From positions 116,722,207 to 116,786,206 of the forward strand of contig NC_050098.1 in assembly GCF_902167145.1 (NCBI RefSeq): a stretch of DNA of 64,000 bases, given 5' to 3'. Positions 1 through 9,355 of the stretch are shown one piece after another; positions within the stretch are counted from its first letter, which is position 1; the number at the start of each line of letters is the position of its first letter. The notes beneath the pieces are model-generated. The model had not been told where the DNA came from, did not search any database, and was given only the letters and a program-made list of their open reading frames with translations. The stretch comes from Zea mays (lineage: Eukaryota > Streptophyta > Magnoliopsida > Poales > Poaceae). The position numbers and the translations under genes were made by a program.

Positions 1-230
1 ATCTTACGCAGCATGGAATTTGTGCGCTCTTATCATCCTCTGCTCGGCCTCCATCCATCATGAAGGCACGCAAGATCACCTCACCGAAATCCAGGACCAG
101 ATGCTCCTCAACTGGCTGCCTACGTATAGAAGGGAATGTCGTGCGGGATTACCAGCTAGCTGGCCTCCAACTCCAATACAAACATTTGCCTCTCTCTCTC
201 TCTCGCCCACAGCCACCCCCGCAGCCAGAA

Positions 231-1025
231 ATGAGGTACGGCGAGCTGGCGCACCTGAGCCACCCGCAGCACCGTCTCCGGCTGGAGCACGCGGAGACGC
301 CGTTCCGGTGCGATGGGTGCGGCGAGGTGGGCATCGGGGCGCGTTTCCGCTGCCCGCACCCGGGCTGCGACCACGACCTGCACCGGCAGTGCGCGCTGCC
401 GGCGCCGGCGCCGCTGCGGCACCCGTTCTACCCGCGCTGCGCGTTCGTGTTCCTGGCGCGCGCGCCGGGGGGCGCGGGGGCGCGCTACTGCAACGCGTGC
501 GGCCGCGACGTGGCCGGCTACGTCTACCACTGCCGCGCCTGCGGCTTCGACCTGCACCCGTGCTGCGCCGCGCTGCCGCACGCGCTGGACGCCGGCGCCG
601 GGGTCAGGCTGCACCTGCACCCGGACACCGGCTCTGGCGCCGCGTGCCACCGCTGCGGGCACCGCGGCCGCGGCTGGAGCTACCGGAGCCAGTGCAGGTG
701 CTACAGCCTCCACGTGGCGTGCGTCATGGACATGCTCGTCGAGAGCTGGCACTCCGTCGGGCGCCAAAAGGGCGACCAGGGGATGGCGGGCCACGTGGTG
801 GTGCCCGGCAGCGGCGGGTACTGGGTGCCGGCGATGATCAGGGGCGCGGCGAAGAGCAGCCACGCCAGCGGGGGAGGGAGGTACTCGTACTGGGGCAAGC
901 ACAAGGGCAAGGCCAAGCGCTGCTGCGAGATCGCCGGGTTCGCCGCGCAGGTCGTCATCTCCGCGGTGCTCGGCGATCCCACCGCGCTCATCGCCGGCGC
1001 CATAGGCTCGCTCATCGCGCGGTGA
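231..1025 (+). CDS. DC1-domain (Cys/His-rich C1) protein, single exon
   Basis: This 264-residue ORF has three DC1 zinc-binding modules, at about residues 11-54, 64-112 and 128-164. Each has the His-x-Phe/Leu opening, paired CxxC motifs and a closing HxxC (for example CDGCGEVG, CNACGRDV, CHRCGHRG). Plant DC1 proteins bind zinc and are linked to stress and hormone signalling, but no reaction can be assigned. The last 35 residues are hydrophobic, with AGFAAQVVISAVLG, and might contact a membrane. I chose the ATG at 231 because plant homologues, as I remember them, begin with a very similar Met-Lys/Arg-Tyr-Gly-Glu stretch. An in-frame ATG at 60 would add 57 residues that look like leader, including a CT-rich run at 190-204. 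GC content is very high, typical of a grass single-exon gene. The stop is at 1023-1025. No lesion is visible, and a copia element begins 288 bp after the stop. Confidence 0.87.
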   Translation: MRYGELAHLSHPQHRLRLEHAETPFRCDGCGEVGIGARFRCPHPGCDHDLHRQCALPAPAPLRHPFYPRCAFVFLARAPGGAGARYCNACGRDVAGYVYHCRACGFDLHPCCAALPHALDAGAGVRLHLHPDTGSGAACHRCGHRGRGWSYRSQCRCYSLHVACVMDMLVESWHSVGRQKGDQGMAGHVVVPGSGGYWVPAMIRGAAKSSHASGGGRYSYWGKHKGKAKRCCEIAGFAAQVVISAVLGDPTALIAGAIGSLIAR

Positions 1026-1307
1026 CACGCGGACGCCGGCATAATATGTAGTCCTTTTTTTTCTCTCTTTTAGACCAGTGGCAAACATGTTTGTTCCTTG
1101 CATCTTTCGCGAGCGTGAGGCTCAGCGCTACCCCTACCCGCTTCCGTGGCGTGCTGGCTGCAAACAACTCCGGCAGGGCACCTCACGTACGTGTACGCCC
1201 TTGGTTAGCTGCCGGCATGCAAGGAACAAGGAGCAGGGCTGCCGCCGCGGCGGCCGTGAAAACAACGGATGGGCTGCTGTACAAATCCGAAGACTCGATC
1301 GGTGGTG
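1026..1307. other. 3' flank of the DC1 gene
   Basis: This is host sequence between the DC1 stop codon and the copia target site and probably holds the DC1 3' UTR. A T-run at 1054-1062 and AT-rich stretches follow the stop. Two short ORFs here have no recognisable similarity. Host sequence resumes at 26674, after 25 kb of inserted DNA. Confidence 0.6.
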
Positions 1308-1312
1308 CCCGT
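1308..1312. repeat. TSD CCCGT, left copy, of the Hopscotch-like element
   Basis: CCCGT lies immediately before the LTR end TGTAAGAAAC at 1313. The identical CCCGT occurs at 26669-26673, immediately after the other LTR end. This 5-bp match shows that everything between belongs to one insertion. Confidence 0.93.
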
Positions 1313-1394
1313 TGTAAGAAACAGAGAATAGGAATAGGAAGAACTGTTCTCTCTGTATTGCTTTATTGATGTGTCGAGTACAAATATATATAAA
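1313..1394 (-). repeat. 3' LTR of the Hopscotch-like element, outer part
   Basis: This matches positions 26438-26519 of the 5' LTR with a few substitutions and includes the LTR terminus TGTAAGAAAC (plus-strand sense). The match stops at 1394, where the Helitron begins, and resumes at 9197. Confidence 0.93.
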
Positions 1395-1974
1395 CTAGGT
1401 AGGTGCCCGTGCGTTGCGACGACACATAAATTGTTGAGGGAGATCTATGACTACTCGTCCGGATCGATGACAGACTATTATTGTTGCTAGGCACCATCAT
1501 CCGTATAAGGATAGAAGTATCTGGGATAGGATGAGCGTGAAGTTCTACACAAAGCCAAACAGGTGCTTGGTGGCTCTTATCTTACGAAACACAATGGAGA
1601 TCCTCTTGCATTGACGACAAAGATAACATTAAAAAAACTACAAGATTGATTAAGCTAAAGTAAATGCTTAACATCCGAAAACAAGTATTGTAGTGCAGTG
1701 CACTTTAATACGCAAACGCTCCCACTACTCACCTCCGCCTGTAGTTCATAACATCGCATGCAAATTCATCCCCTATCAAAGAACGTGCTGAAGTAAAAAA
1801 AGTATCGTATGATTCATCATCATTGAGTTGACTGATCAGTTTTCATAACTATAGTGAAATTGTAGGCTCACGCCACACCATCTGCGATAGCATCATCACT
1901 TGGTCATTCACACAAGTGGAAATTGGAATTGCGAGAGCAATAAAAATAGAAGTGAGCAGCCATCCATTTTATTG

Positions 1975-2095
1975 AAAGCTTCATTTTACCAACAAAATAG
2001 TACTAACGATTGTCCTGTGTCTTCGTACTCAAGGCTTCATTTTACCAACAAAATAGCACCCAAAAAACTAAGTACTAACGATTTAAGCTACCAAA
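1975..2095. repeat. Short direct duplication inside the Helitron
   Basis: GCTTCATTTTACCAACAAAA occurs at about 1978 and again at about 2034. Each copy is followed by a TACTAACGATT segment, directly in the first and after a short spacer in the second. Confidence 0.75.
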
Positions 2096-2099
2096 ATAA

Positions 2100-2971
2100 T
2101 AAGGTTCAGTACTTTCTGGTCTAAGGACATGTTTGCTCTGCGCCTTGAACCAATCAAGCTAGGCTGATTCTTGATTCTTTCACTATGCCCGAGACGGTCA
2201 TAAACCAACAGTAACCATTTTATCCAAACACATCTAAACATACTGCCATCTCAAATTTGTAGAAGATCTCTTGCTATGTTTTGGAGTTGATGAAGACGCC
2301 AAACTGGTGAGGACATGAACTGCTACGAGCCCTTGTGCCAAAGGGATTTGAAATGTCGGTGCACAATTGTTACATGAAAATAAACAACACATATTGTGGA
2401 CCTCACCCTTCTCTCCGGCATCGGTCTCCCGCGTCGACATTATCGGCGTTGTCATCGCCATCCCGCTTCTCCTCTGGTCTCGAGTGGACAAATTCGAGTC
2501 GCGCATCCTCGCCATCCGTGATCGCGTTAGCCTGTCCGTTCCCAGATCGCTCGCGTCCTCGTTCCTAGCTCCTGTGTGCTTCGCAATTGTCGCGCCCAAC
2601 ATCTAGTTCTTCATCTCCTTGTACGGTCACAGTGGAAGAGGCACACATATGCTCCAGTGAATCCAAGGAAATCGTGAATTAATGGGGAGGAGAGGATGAC
2701 GTAACTTCTTTATCTTGGGTTCGGTGAGGGAGTGTCTATCTGCTGGCTTAGGGCCAGGATTTATAGCGTGTTGTTTGTTTCCGACGAGATAAGACTTAGG
2801 CAGGTGCCGCGGGGGGAGAGGGAAGGAATAGATCAAGATGTCTTATCCATAAGTTAGATTATATTTAAGATAAGTCTTTTCCATAAGCATGATTATCTTT
2901 TTCTATCGGTTAGGTGGAGGAGAGGGGGACGAAATAGATCTACACCACTACGCGTGTGACGCACGACGATG
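2100..2971. other. Helitron filler with unassigned short ORFs
   Basis: Overlapping open frames occur on both strands at about 2234-2606. The plus-strand one, ending at 2606, is hydrophobic and rich in Val, Ile, Leu and Ser. I recognise no family. The segment may be captured gene sequence, since base composition is more GC-rich at 2400-2600 than around it, but this is not demonstrated. Confidence 0.3.
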
Positions 2972-3187
2972 AAAACTCATACTTTAGGTGAAGGAGCTTG
3001 GGCTCAGTTGCTGCCCTGGGCATGGTCGGGTCAAGTTTCAGCAACAATCTGTAATCACCTTAGGGTTTATAGGGATTTTTGGGAGAGTTGCTCTGCAACT
3101 TCTCCTCTATTGTAATGTTTTTTTTCCTCTCTAATATATAAGATGCGCAGTTCTCCTGCGGTTTCTTAAAAAAAACTCATACTTTAG
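2972..3187 (+). mobile_element. 5'-truncated LINE tail (about 184 bp) with 16-bp TSD
   Basis: The 16-mer AAAACTCATACTTTAG occurs at 2972-2987 and 3172-3187. Between the copies lies a segment ending in a LINE-like 3' UTR (GATGCGCAGTTCTCCTGCGG) and a short A-run just before the right TSD copy. Direct repeats plus a 3' A-tail indicate target-primed reverse transcription of a heavily 5'-truncated element. It has no coding capacity. Confidence 0.8.
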
Positions 3188-3949
3188 AGTAGAAATGAGA
3201 AGAAGATTAAGAAGATGTAATCCGTCATGTTTATATTAAACCACTTCAACCTGAAACTTAGTATTTATATCCTTCCACCTAAAATAGTATTCCACTCATT
3301 TCTATTAAAATTAAAAATCCACTCTCTTCTATTAAAATATACAAAATTCTTAGAGGTAGCTAATAAGTCAGATTGTTGGAGCTGCCCTAAACTTACATAT
3401 AAAAATTGCTTAGAGCTAGGTCATAAGTTGATTGCTGAAGCTGCTTAAAGCTAGCTACTTTGTAAGAGACAACTAACTGAGCCATGTATTAATAATGAAA
3501 AATGAAAGGATTACAGATGGACTACACAAAAACTACCGAGTTAATAGATGTATTATTAGCCTTGCTATGAGCCAACAACGGACTAATTGCTCTGAGGGTG
3601 ACAACTTAGACATTAGAGGCGTTTTAGAACACCAATGAAGGGTGGTCAATAACTGCATGTTATTATCATGTAGATCTGTACCAAAAGGAAGACACATCAT
3701 GGATACCAGCTCAGACACATTGCAAACATATATCTTAGATTCGATAATGAGTCTTGATATCACATTAGGTACTCGATGAACATATAGTGTGGCGCCATTG
3801 CTAGATGAAATAAACCTTAAAGTTCTCTGAACTCAAAAAATTCTAATCCATAAAGTGCAATGCAGTCATCTCAACCATCAAACACGACTTATTGAAACTG
3901 AAGATTCTCTGAACAAACATTTCAAGAGCTTCTGCCTGCTGACCTAAGT

Positions 3950-4132
3950 GTATACAGGTTTGGTGGCTCCCAAGCTGTTACCATATGTTGTAGCACCTGG
4001 ATATAATCCTCCCTCAGCACCAATAATCTAGATAAAAAACACAATAGATTATTTTGCAATCACCTTCATTAGGAACCAAGGTCTTATCACATTTACTTTA
4101 ATGGTCTTCCTGTACTCATCTTCACTTATATT
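3950..4132 (-). pseudogene. Captured fragment of a short-chain dehydrogenase/reductase (SDR) gene
   Basis: Two minus-strand exon-like pieces lie inside the Helitron. The first (about 4132-4050) encodes EYRKTIKVNVIRPWFLMK, the central N-V-N segment found in SDR proteins. The second (about 4027-3950), preceded by a TCTAG acceptor, encodes IIGAEGGLYPGATTYGNSLG, which carries the SDR active-site region (Tyr followed by Gly-x-Ser-x-Gly). The gap between them is only about 25-30 bp and the flanking exons are absent, so this is a remnant. The homology call rests on remembered plant SDR sequences and needs a search to confirm. Confidence 0.62.
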
Positions 4133-4296
4133 GAGGCAATATCGCACCTTCCCTGGCCACACAGTAAAGACAATTATTTTTTAAGAAAAAACACCAGAAG
4201 CAGAAACATAAACACAGACCAAACTTGCATTTGTGGTGTTTAACATGTTTCAAGACAAACATGCCATGTGAATTCAGAAAGGAGGCGTACGCGTAC

Positions 4297-4404
4297 CTCT
4301 TGCCATGCAGACTCAACTAACCGAACATATACAGTTAGAATAATACAGTCAGGTCTAATATGGCTTTCTATATCAGATGGGCTACTCGACAACCAACCAA
4401 GAAT
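4297..4404 (-). pseudogene. Captured SPL (SBP-box protein) exon fragment, second exon
   Basis: On the minus strand, a TTTTTCAG acceptor is followed by 108 bp and a GTACGC donor. It encodes WLSSSPSDIESHIRP and then an I-L-T-V-Y-V-R-L stretch. This matches the conserved region downstream of the SBP domain in large plant SPL proteins (SPL1/12/14 type), where the same order WLS-P-D-ES-IRP is found. The DNA-binding SBP zinc domain itself is not present here. Confidence 0.72.
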
Positions 4405-4483
4405 CTGAAAAATCAGGATTTAAGTGTTAGGTTCAGGATATATTTTCTTGTGGCACGCTGAGAGAATGCATAATTTATCTGCG

Positions 4484-4555
4484 ACCGCAAAACTGGAGGT
4501 AAGTCACTGGGAACTTTATCGAAAAGCTTGAAGACAATCTTATCAGTTCGGCACT
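4484..4555 (-). pseudogene. Captured SPL (SBP-box protein) exon fragment, first exon
   Basis: It encodes RTDKIVFKLFDKVPSDLPPV and then VLRSQ, the segment directly upstream of the WLS exon in SPL1/12-type proteins. A CTGCAG acceptor lies at its start. At its end the expected GT donor reads AT (CAG followed by ATAAAT), so the splice site looks lost. Together with 4297-4404 it shows that two adjacent exons and their intron were captured collinearly on the minus strand. Confidence 0.72.
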
Positions 4556-5136
4556 GCAGGCAAAACAATAAGAATCAGGTGTTTCACAAAATGGCATCTA
4601 AGCATAGTAAGGTGTAATTCCATATATAGAATAATATGGTAAAATTAGCATCTTGGTGTTTGCATAAGTGCTGCCAAGACTATGGCTCTTCATCAAACTT
4701 TCCATGTATGTTGGAAGGCTGTCCAGTTCATGTTAGTCCTTTTCACTATTCACATGGCATGTTTGTTCAACAGATATGCAATCAAAAGCATGTATATGTA
4801 TCTTTGAAGAGAAATTTAGCGGCATGTAGTAATTTTTTACTTTTAGGCCAGTACACTTAGATCTTCGAGATTGAGCACTTGTTTGGTTCACTTTTCCATC
4901 AGAAATCACTCTAGCATATGTTTTAGTTCTTGACAGTGATGGATATCACAACTTCTAGTAAATGTATAAAAAAAGTCAGGTAGGTAGAGAAGTCAAAGGG
5001 TTGAACAATTAAAGATGAGAAAATTGTTAGGAGTTCATTTATAAAATTATAATATGAGGGTTCTACAACCAAATGTTGAATGCTGATAGGTTAATAGACA
5101 ACATTACGGACAACAGAACTTAAACCATATATATAC

Positions 5137-5330
5137 CAGAATCTCGACTGCAACTTTAGGTTGGCGCAGCGGCCTGAGCGGGAAAGCAAGCCCTGTGTTA
5201 AAGTGAGTATGACGACAATCTGAACGACAAGGAACGACAATGTCGAGAGGGTCCTCGCCCTGCCACACCCCATCTTCACCGTCAACGACGACGATTGGAT
5301 GCCATGTATTGCCGATGTTGTGCACAATGA
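5137..5330 (-). pseudogene. Captured CHX (CPA2 cation/H+ exchanger) N-terminal exon fragment
   Basis: The minus strand encodes GVWQGEDPLDIVVP, a hydrophobic stretch in a second frame (LVVQIVVILTLTQ), and then LAFPLRPLRQPKVAVEIL in the first frame, ending at a GTATAT donor. That order (polar VWQG start, first membrane helix, LRPLRQP motif) is the beginning of plant CHX antiporters. Two compensating frame changes mark it as decayed. No downstream transporter exons are visible nearby. Confidence 0.66.
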
Positions 5331-5516
5331 AGACCGACAGAGCCTTGATATCACACCAGGCCTTTTTCCTCTTCTAATATAGTCAACCTGGAATGCTGAC
5401 CTTGAATAATTCCAATGTATTTCGGCCAGAGGTGTGTTATCCTCTGAATAGTGAAATCTTCTATTTATAATTTTTGAATTGACAGTTGTTTTTTAGTGGC
5501 TGTGCGGATCACCTTT

Positions 5517-5730
5517 GGATTATAAAAGATTCAGATTGTGAATGGGATTATAATAATCTGGATTATTGGTTAAAATAATCTGGGTTGTTTGGAGCCTTGG
5601 ATTATAGGTGCTAGATTATAGGAGTTGGTCTTTTGAGCACCTACCACCTATAATCTCGTATTAGCAGGTTTGAGATGTCTTTTGAAACCTTACACTGAAG
5701 ACTGCTGCAATATCTGAATCTTTTATAACC
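5517..5730. mobile_element. Foldback, MITE-like element (about 214 bp)
   Basis: The ends are near-perfect inverted repeats: GGATTATAAAAGATTCAGAT at 5517-5536 and its complement, with one mismatch, at about 5712-5730. The interior is AT-rich with repeated TAATC/GATTA motifs that could extend the hairpin. I could not define a convincing TSD, so the class is uncertain. Confidence 0.45.
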
Positions 5731-7560
5731 TTTCAAGTAATCTTTGACAAATAATTAGAACTAATTACCAACTTTTGTTTCTCTTGCACTTATGTAACCA
5801 GTCAAAGTATTGTATTTGTTTTTACTTATTTTGCAACAGCAAGGTTTTTTTTCTTTATTTCCTGTTTTCATTCTGTTATACTATTTTTAACATCAACGCC
5901 TTTCTGACATATCTATTTTTTCTGGCAACTTAGGGATTGAAATACTGGTATCTGGGATGAGGTATCAATTTGAGTCCATGAATCCTTGTCCCCTTCTAAT
6001 ACTACTTTATCCATCTTTTGTCATTGCGGCATCACCACTGATACACGAAGAGGAGGTGCACAGAGAAGAAATAACTCATTGACTTTAATCCTTTTAGACC
6101 AAGGACCAAACGGTCCAGCTGATATTGAAAGCTTAACATGAGTATTTCTAGGGTTACCAGCTTACAAGCATTCACAGAACATTCATAGAAAAGAAACAAC
6201 CAAGCACCTCAAACAAAAATCCCTGAGCATGAAGATCATACCTTACTGTCAAGAGAGTTTTTAGCTCTATCCCTCCTTACTTCAGTCTCGACAAGGTCAC
6301 ACCAGTAACTTCATTCAATCCTAAATGAACTATCAAGAACACAAACTCTGTTAGTAGACATATTGTATCGCTACACCTCATATCCTAACAAAAAAGTAAA
6401 GAACTAAATAAAGGAGCATTGCAGAAATATGTTACAGAACCATATCAAGGAGCATGACAGAATTAACCAAACCTTTTTTTCTTTTTTCCTTTTCACAGCA
6501 AAATTGGTTGGTTGAAAGAAAAGGTAACATTTAATCAAGTGGATCAAGATTACTAAACCCAAAGAGAAAGGGGGTTTATGGGTCAAAGATTTGAGAAGAA
6601 TGAATATTAGTCTCCTTTGCAAGTGGTGATGGAAAATGGGAAGGGAATTTGATAGGAAACTGTACACAATTAAAGAAGCGAGTTGTTTCTCATCTTAAGC
6701 AGAATAATAAAAAAAGCTCTCCTGTGTGGAATGATCTACTGAAGATTAGGCATATATATCTAAAAGGCAGAGCTACTGCAGTAGGTATTAGGTAATGGCA
6801 GAGCTACCAGTTTTTGGAAGAATAAGTGCCACCTATCAGATCATGGAGAGAGAACATGTGGCTTTATTTTTTGTCTAACAAAATTCCCATGGAACTGTGA
6901 TCTCTGAATGTTGGCAGAATCGTTAGCTCTTTTAATTGTTGATATCAGAGTTCAGAATATTTGAAAACCTCACAAGCTTTGTAGCTACATCACCATCAAC
7001 TTGTGTGGAAATAGCAGAATATACTCATGATCGAAGAAGTAGATAAGCATGATGACATACTCATGATCGACGTAGCTGCATCACCATCACCTTGTGACAT
7101 GTCCATGCTCTGGCCTTTTATCTTAACGAACAACAAGATGGTTCGTTACACTTGTTATCATCCTCTAGATGTTCGACTTCAACATATTTATCAAACGATG
7201 AATAAATGTCATGACAACCTTTGACGTGAAATGAAACTAAAACCAAACCGATGGACAAAGATATTCCATAAATCCTACTACCTATGAAATCCTACTACCT
7301 ATGAAATCCACTACTCCTCTAGTCTTGAGCACATGCTTGCCTCCATGACAATGATCTGGCCATGATACTACTACCCAAACAAGTGAACAAATAGTCTACG
7401 CAAAGTTATTCCATAAATCCTACTACCTATGAAATCCACTACAGTTCGTTGCTATTTTTAACAAGTAGTTGAGATTACTATGTTTCTTCTACTATACAAT
7501 ATGCGAAACTGGTTGTGCCATCCCTAATTCCTGCAAGTTACAATACAATTTTCAGAACAC
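5731..7560. other. Helitron interior without recognisable genes
   Basis: AT-rich sequence. Short ORFs (for example on the minus strand at 6404-6667 and the plus strand at 7027-7224) resemble no family I know. There is a direct tandem repeat of AAATCCTACTACCTATG at 7270-7303, and the surrounding block reappears at about 7408-7442. Confidence 0.4.
7270..7442. repeat. Tandem 17-bp repeat and dispersed copy
   Basis: AAATCCTACTACCTATG is present twice in tandem (7270-7286 and 7287-7303), followed by a partial third unit. ATTCCATAAATCCTACTACC recurs at about 7408, so a block of about 35 bp is duplicated 145 bp away. Confidence 0.75.
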
Positions 7561-7564
7561 TCAC

Positions 7565-7930
7565 CACACAGAGCGCTCCGTTGACCTTGTCATTATATGT
7601 CTCAGGGTCATATGCCTGCATCTCTAGCAAATCGTTGCCATCGTCTTCCCTTGCTCCCTCCTAGATATTTGTCACAGTCGCCTGGTGCCCATCGATAAGC
7701 CACTGTGCCCACCTGTTCTGCACGTTGGACAGCCTTATCACGCGCTTGTTCACACCGCTAATGTCCACCTTGATAAATTCATCTGCAAGCTAATAGTGGT
7801 AAAGTTCATACAAGGGTTTCAATGACGAAGTCAACGCGTCGATCGACAGCCTCGGGTCGTCCCCTGCGAGACGTGGAGATCGGGAGAGCATCACAGCGAG
7901 GCGGCGTCCGGGCATCGCGTAGTACCTCTA
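7565..7930 (-). pseudogene. Exon-like captured fragment(s) of an unidentified gene
   Basis: Two coding-looking pieces lie on the minus strand. One (about 7927-7800) encodes RYYAMPGRRLAVMLSRSPRL and continues to YELYHY before a stop. The other (about 7797-7570) encodes EFIKVDISGVNKRVIRLSNV and later YDPETYNDKVNGALC, ending at a GTGAGT donor, with one internal TAG. Codon structure and splice signals look genic, but I do not recognise the family. The orientation matches the other captured fragments. Confidence 0.4.
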
Positions 7931-8266
7931 CAAAACTGCAGTGAATAAATACATACACCAAAAAATTAAATCAATGATAATATATCGTCCACCACACCAA
8001 GCCCTACCCCACCTCCCAACCTCAACCCAAAAAACTTGGTAAATTGTACAACAGAATCGTGATCTCTCTTCCAGCCCGCAGAAATAAGTACAAGCATGGA
8101 ACACTACCAGCACAAAACGGAAAAATGGACTAACCTACCATCTGTGGTGTCCCGGGAGCCATCCAATGAAGAATTTCCTGAAATTACCAAACCAAAGGCC
8201 AACCAATCAGACCGATTAATCCAGATCCAGTCCAGTCGTAAATTAAAGAGAGAGGGCGCTAGAAAT

Positions 8267-9190
8267 TTATACCTCGGGTTGCAGCTGCCACCGCCGCCAC
8301 CCGAGGTCCCAGATGGCGCGGAGATGGCCGGTGTCGCGGATGGCATGGAGACATCTGGCTACGCGAGGATACACAACAATGCTAGAGCGGCTGACGCGTG
8401 GAAGATGCAATCCGCTCGCGGCGCGGAGGCGAGCGTACGCGCGGAGGATGGAAAGGCGGCAGGCATGGAGGCGGCTGACCTGGACACCACAGTGCATGAT
8501 GGCGTACTCCAGCGTCCCGCCGGCAGGTTTTTTAGGGTGAAGCGTCGAGCGAGTGTGCGTCAGCCACCGGCTCGCTCGATGGGCGCGACACGACAGCACT
8601 GCGCCGGCGGTCGGGAGAGAGGCCACGGAGGCGCGGGTCGGGGACGGCATGGGGCCGCACATCGACGCCGACAACGGAGCTCCTCCGACGTCGTCCCTCC
8701 CGCTCAGACCCAGGCGTCGTGACCGGGAGGTGGGGGTTGAGAAGGACGGCGACGACGCAGGTCTGGGCCGTACGGAACCGCGCTTCGACGTCGAGAACGG
8801 CACTCTTCCGCCATGGTCCCTCTCGCTCGGACCCAAGCATCGTCGAAGGGGCGGCAGTTGTGGCATCGATTACAGTTCTGAGATGCGAGGATGGGGCGGT
8901 TGCGACTGCGAGATACGGGGATGGGGCAGGCGCGGATCGGTCGCGAGATTAGCGGGGGGCGGGGGGAGGGCGAGGGCAGAGGCGTGGATCACGCGGCTCC
9001 GATGTCCCCGCTGGTGACGGTTGCTGCGGGGATGCGGAGACGGGGCGGGCGCGGATCGGCGGGGGCGCGACTGCGAGCCGCGGGGACGGGGCGGGCGCGG
9101 ATCGGCAGCGAGATTAGCGGTGTGTGTGGGGTGGGGGGGAGGGCGGAGCCACGGTGGTGTGGACGCCCTCCTTACCCCCTTATGGAGTAG
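8267..9190. other. GC-rich 5' region of the Helitron with duplicated block
   Basis: Sequence is very GC-rich and many overlapping frames are open on both strands, as expected from base composition alone. A motif block containing GGCGCGGATCGG and CGCGAGATTAGCGG or GCGAGATTAGCGG is present at about 8890-8965 and again at about 9030-9125. It may be captured promoter or 5' UTR sequence; no protein is called. Confidence 0.45.
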
Positions 9191-9196
9191 TAGAGA

Positions 9197-9341
9197 TTAC
9201 AACCAAGGACCATGCAAGTCTGATCCTGAAAAGATGGCCACGAAGTCTTGATCCTAAAATAATGAGCTACAAAGTGGCCGGAAGACTCGGACAGAAACAA
9301 GAAAATAGGATCTACTAACAGACGCTTTACATTATCTAACA
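9197..9341 (-). repeat. 3' LTR of the Hopscotch-like element, inner part
   Basis: Continuation of the LTR interrupted at 1394. It matches 26520-26668 apart from substitutions and a 4-bp deletion near 9247, and ends at the LTR terminus (TGTTAGATAATG on the minus strand). The polypurine tract is adjacent. Confidence 0.93.
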
Positions 9342-9355
9342 GCCCCCCTCAACCT
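9342..9355 (-). other. Polypurine tract of the Hopscotch-like element
   Basis: AGGTTGAGGGGGGC on the minus strand abuts the 3' LTR. This is the plus-strand priming site of reverse transcription. Confidence 0.8.

Larger units (their letters stand above)
1395..9196 (-). mobile_element. Non-autonomous Helitron carrying host gene fragments (7.8 kb)
   Basis: On the minus strand the element begins TCTCTACTACTCC at 9196 and ends GGGCACCTACCTAG at 1395. These are the classic Helitron 5' TC and 3' CTAG ends, with the maize-type CAACGCACGGGCA motif just inside the 3' end. It sits exactly between A and T of the host LTR with no target duplication: deleting it restores an LTR collinear with the 5' copy. 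No Rep/helicase coding sequence is visible. Inside are minus-strand exon-like fragments of several unrelated genes (CHX, SPL, SDR), a small LINE tail, a foldback element, and a GC-rich tandem duplication near the 5' end. This is the usual make-up of gene-capturing maize Helitrons. Confidence 0.88.

Noticed and set aside
60..230. 57-residue N-terminal extension of the DC1 protein from the ATG at 60
   Set aside because: The extension is low-complexity and translates a CT-rich leader. Known DC1 proteins of this type start at the equivalent of 231.
20..1103. Long open frames overlapping the DC1 gene in other frames and on the minus strand
   Set aside because: Very high GC makes all frames open. 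Only the frame with three ordered DC1 Cys/His modules is convincing.
1395..9196. An autonomous Helitron with Rep/helicase
   Set aside because: No HUH Rep motif or helicase blocks were seen in any frame, so it is called non-autonomous.
8096..9318. Several ORFs of 75-208 codons on both strands in the Helitron 5' region
   Set aside because: They overlap each other, lack any domain, are Arg/Gly/Ala-rich from base composition and fall in a GC-rich duplicated block.
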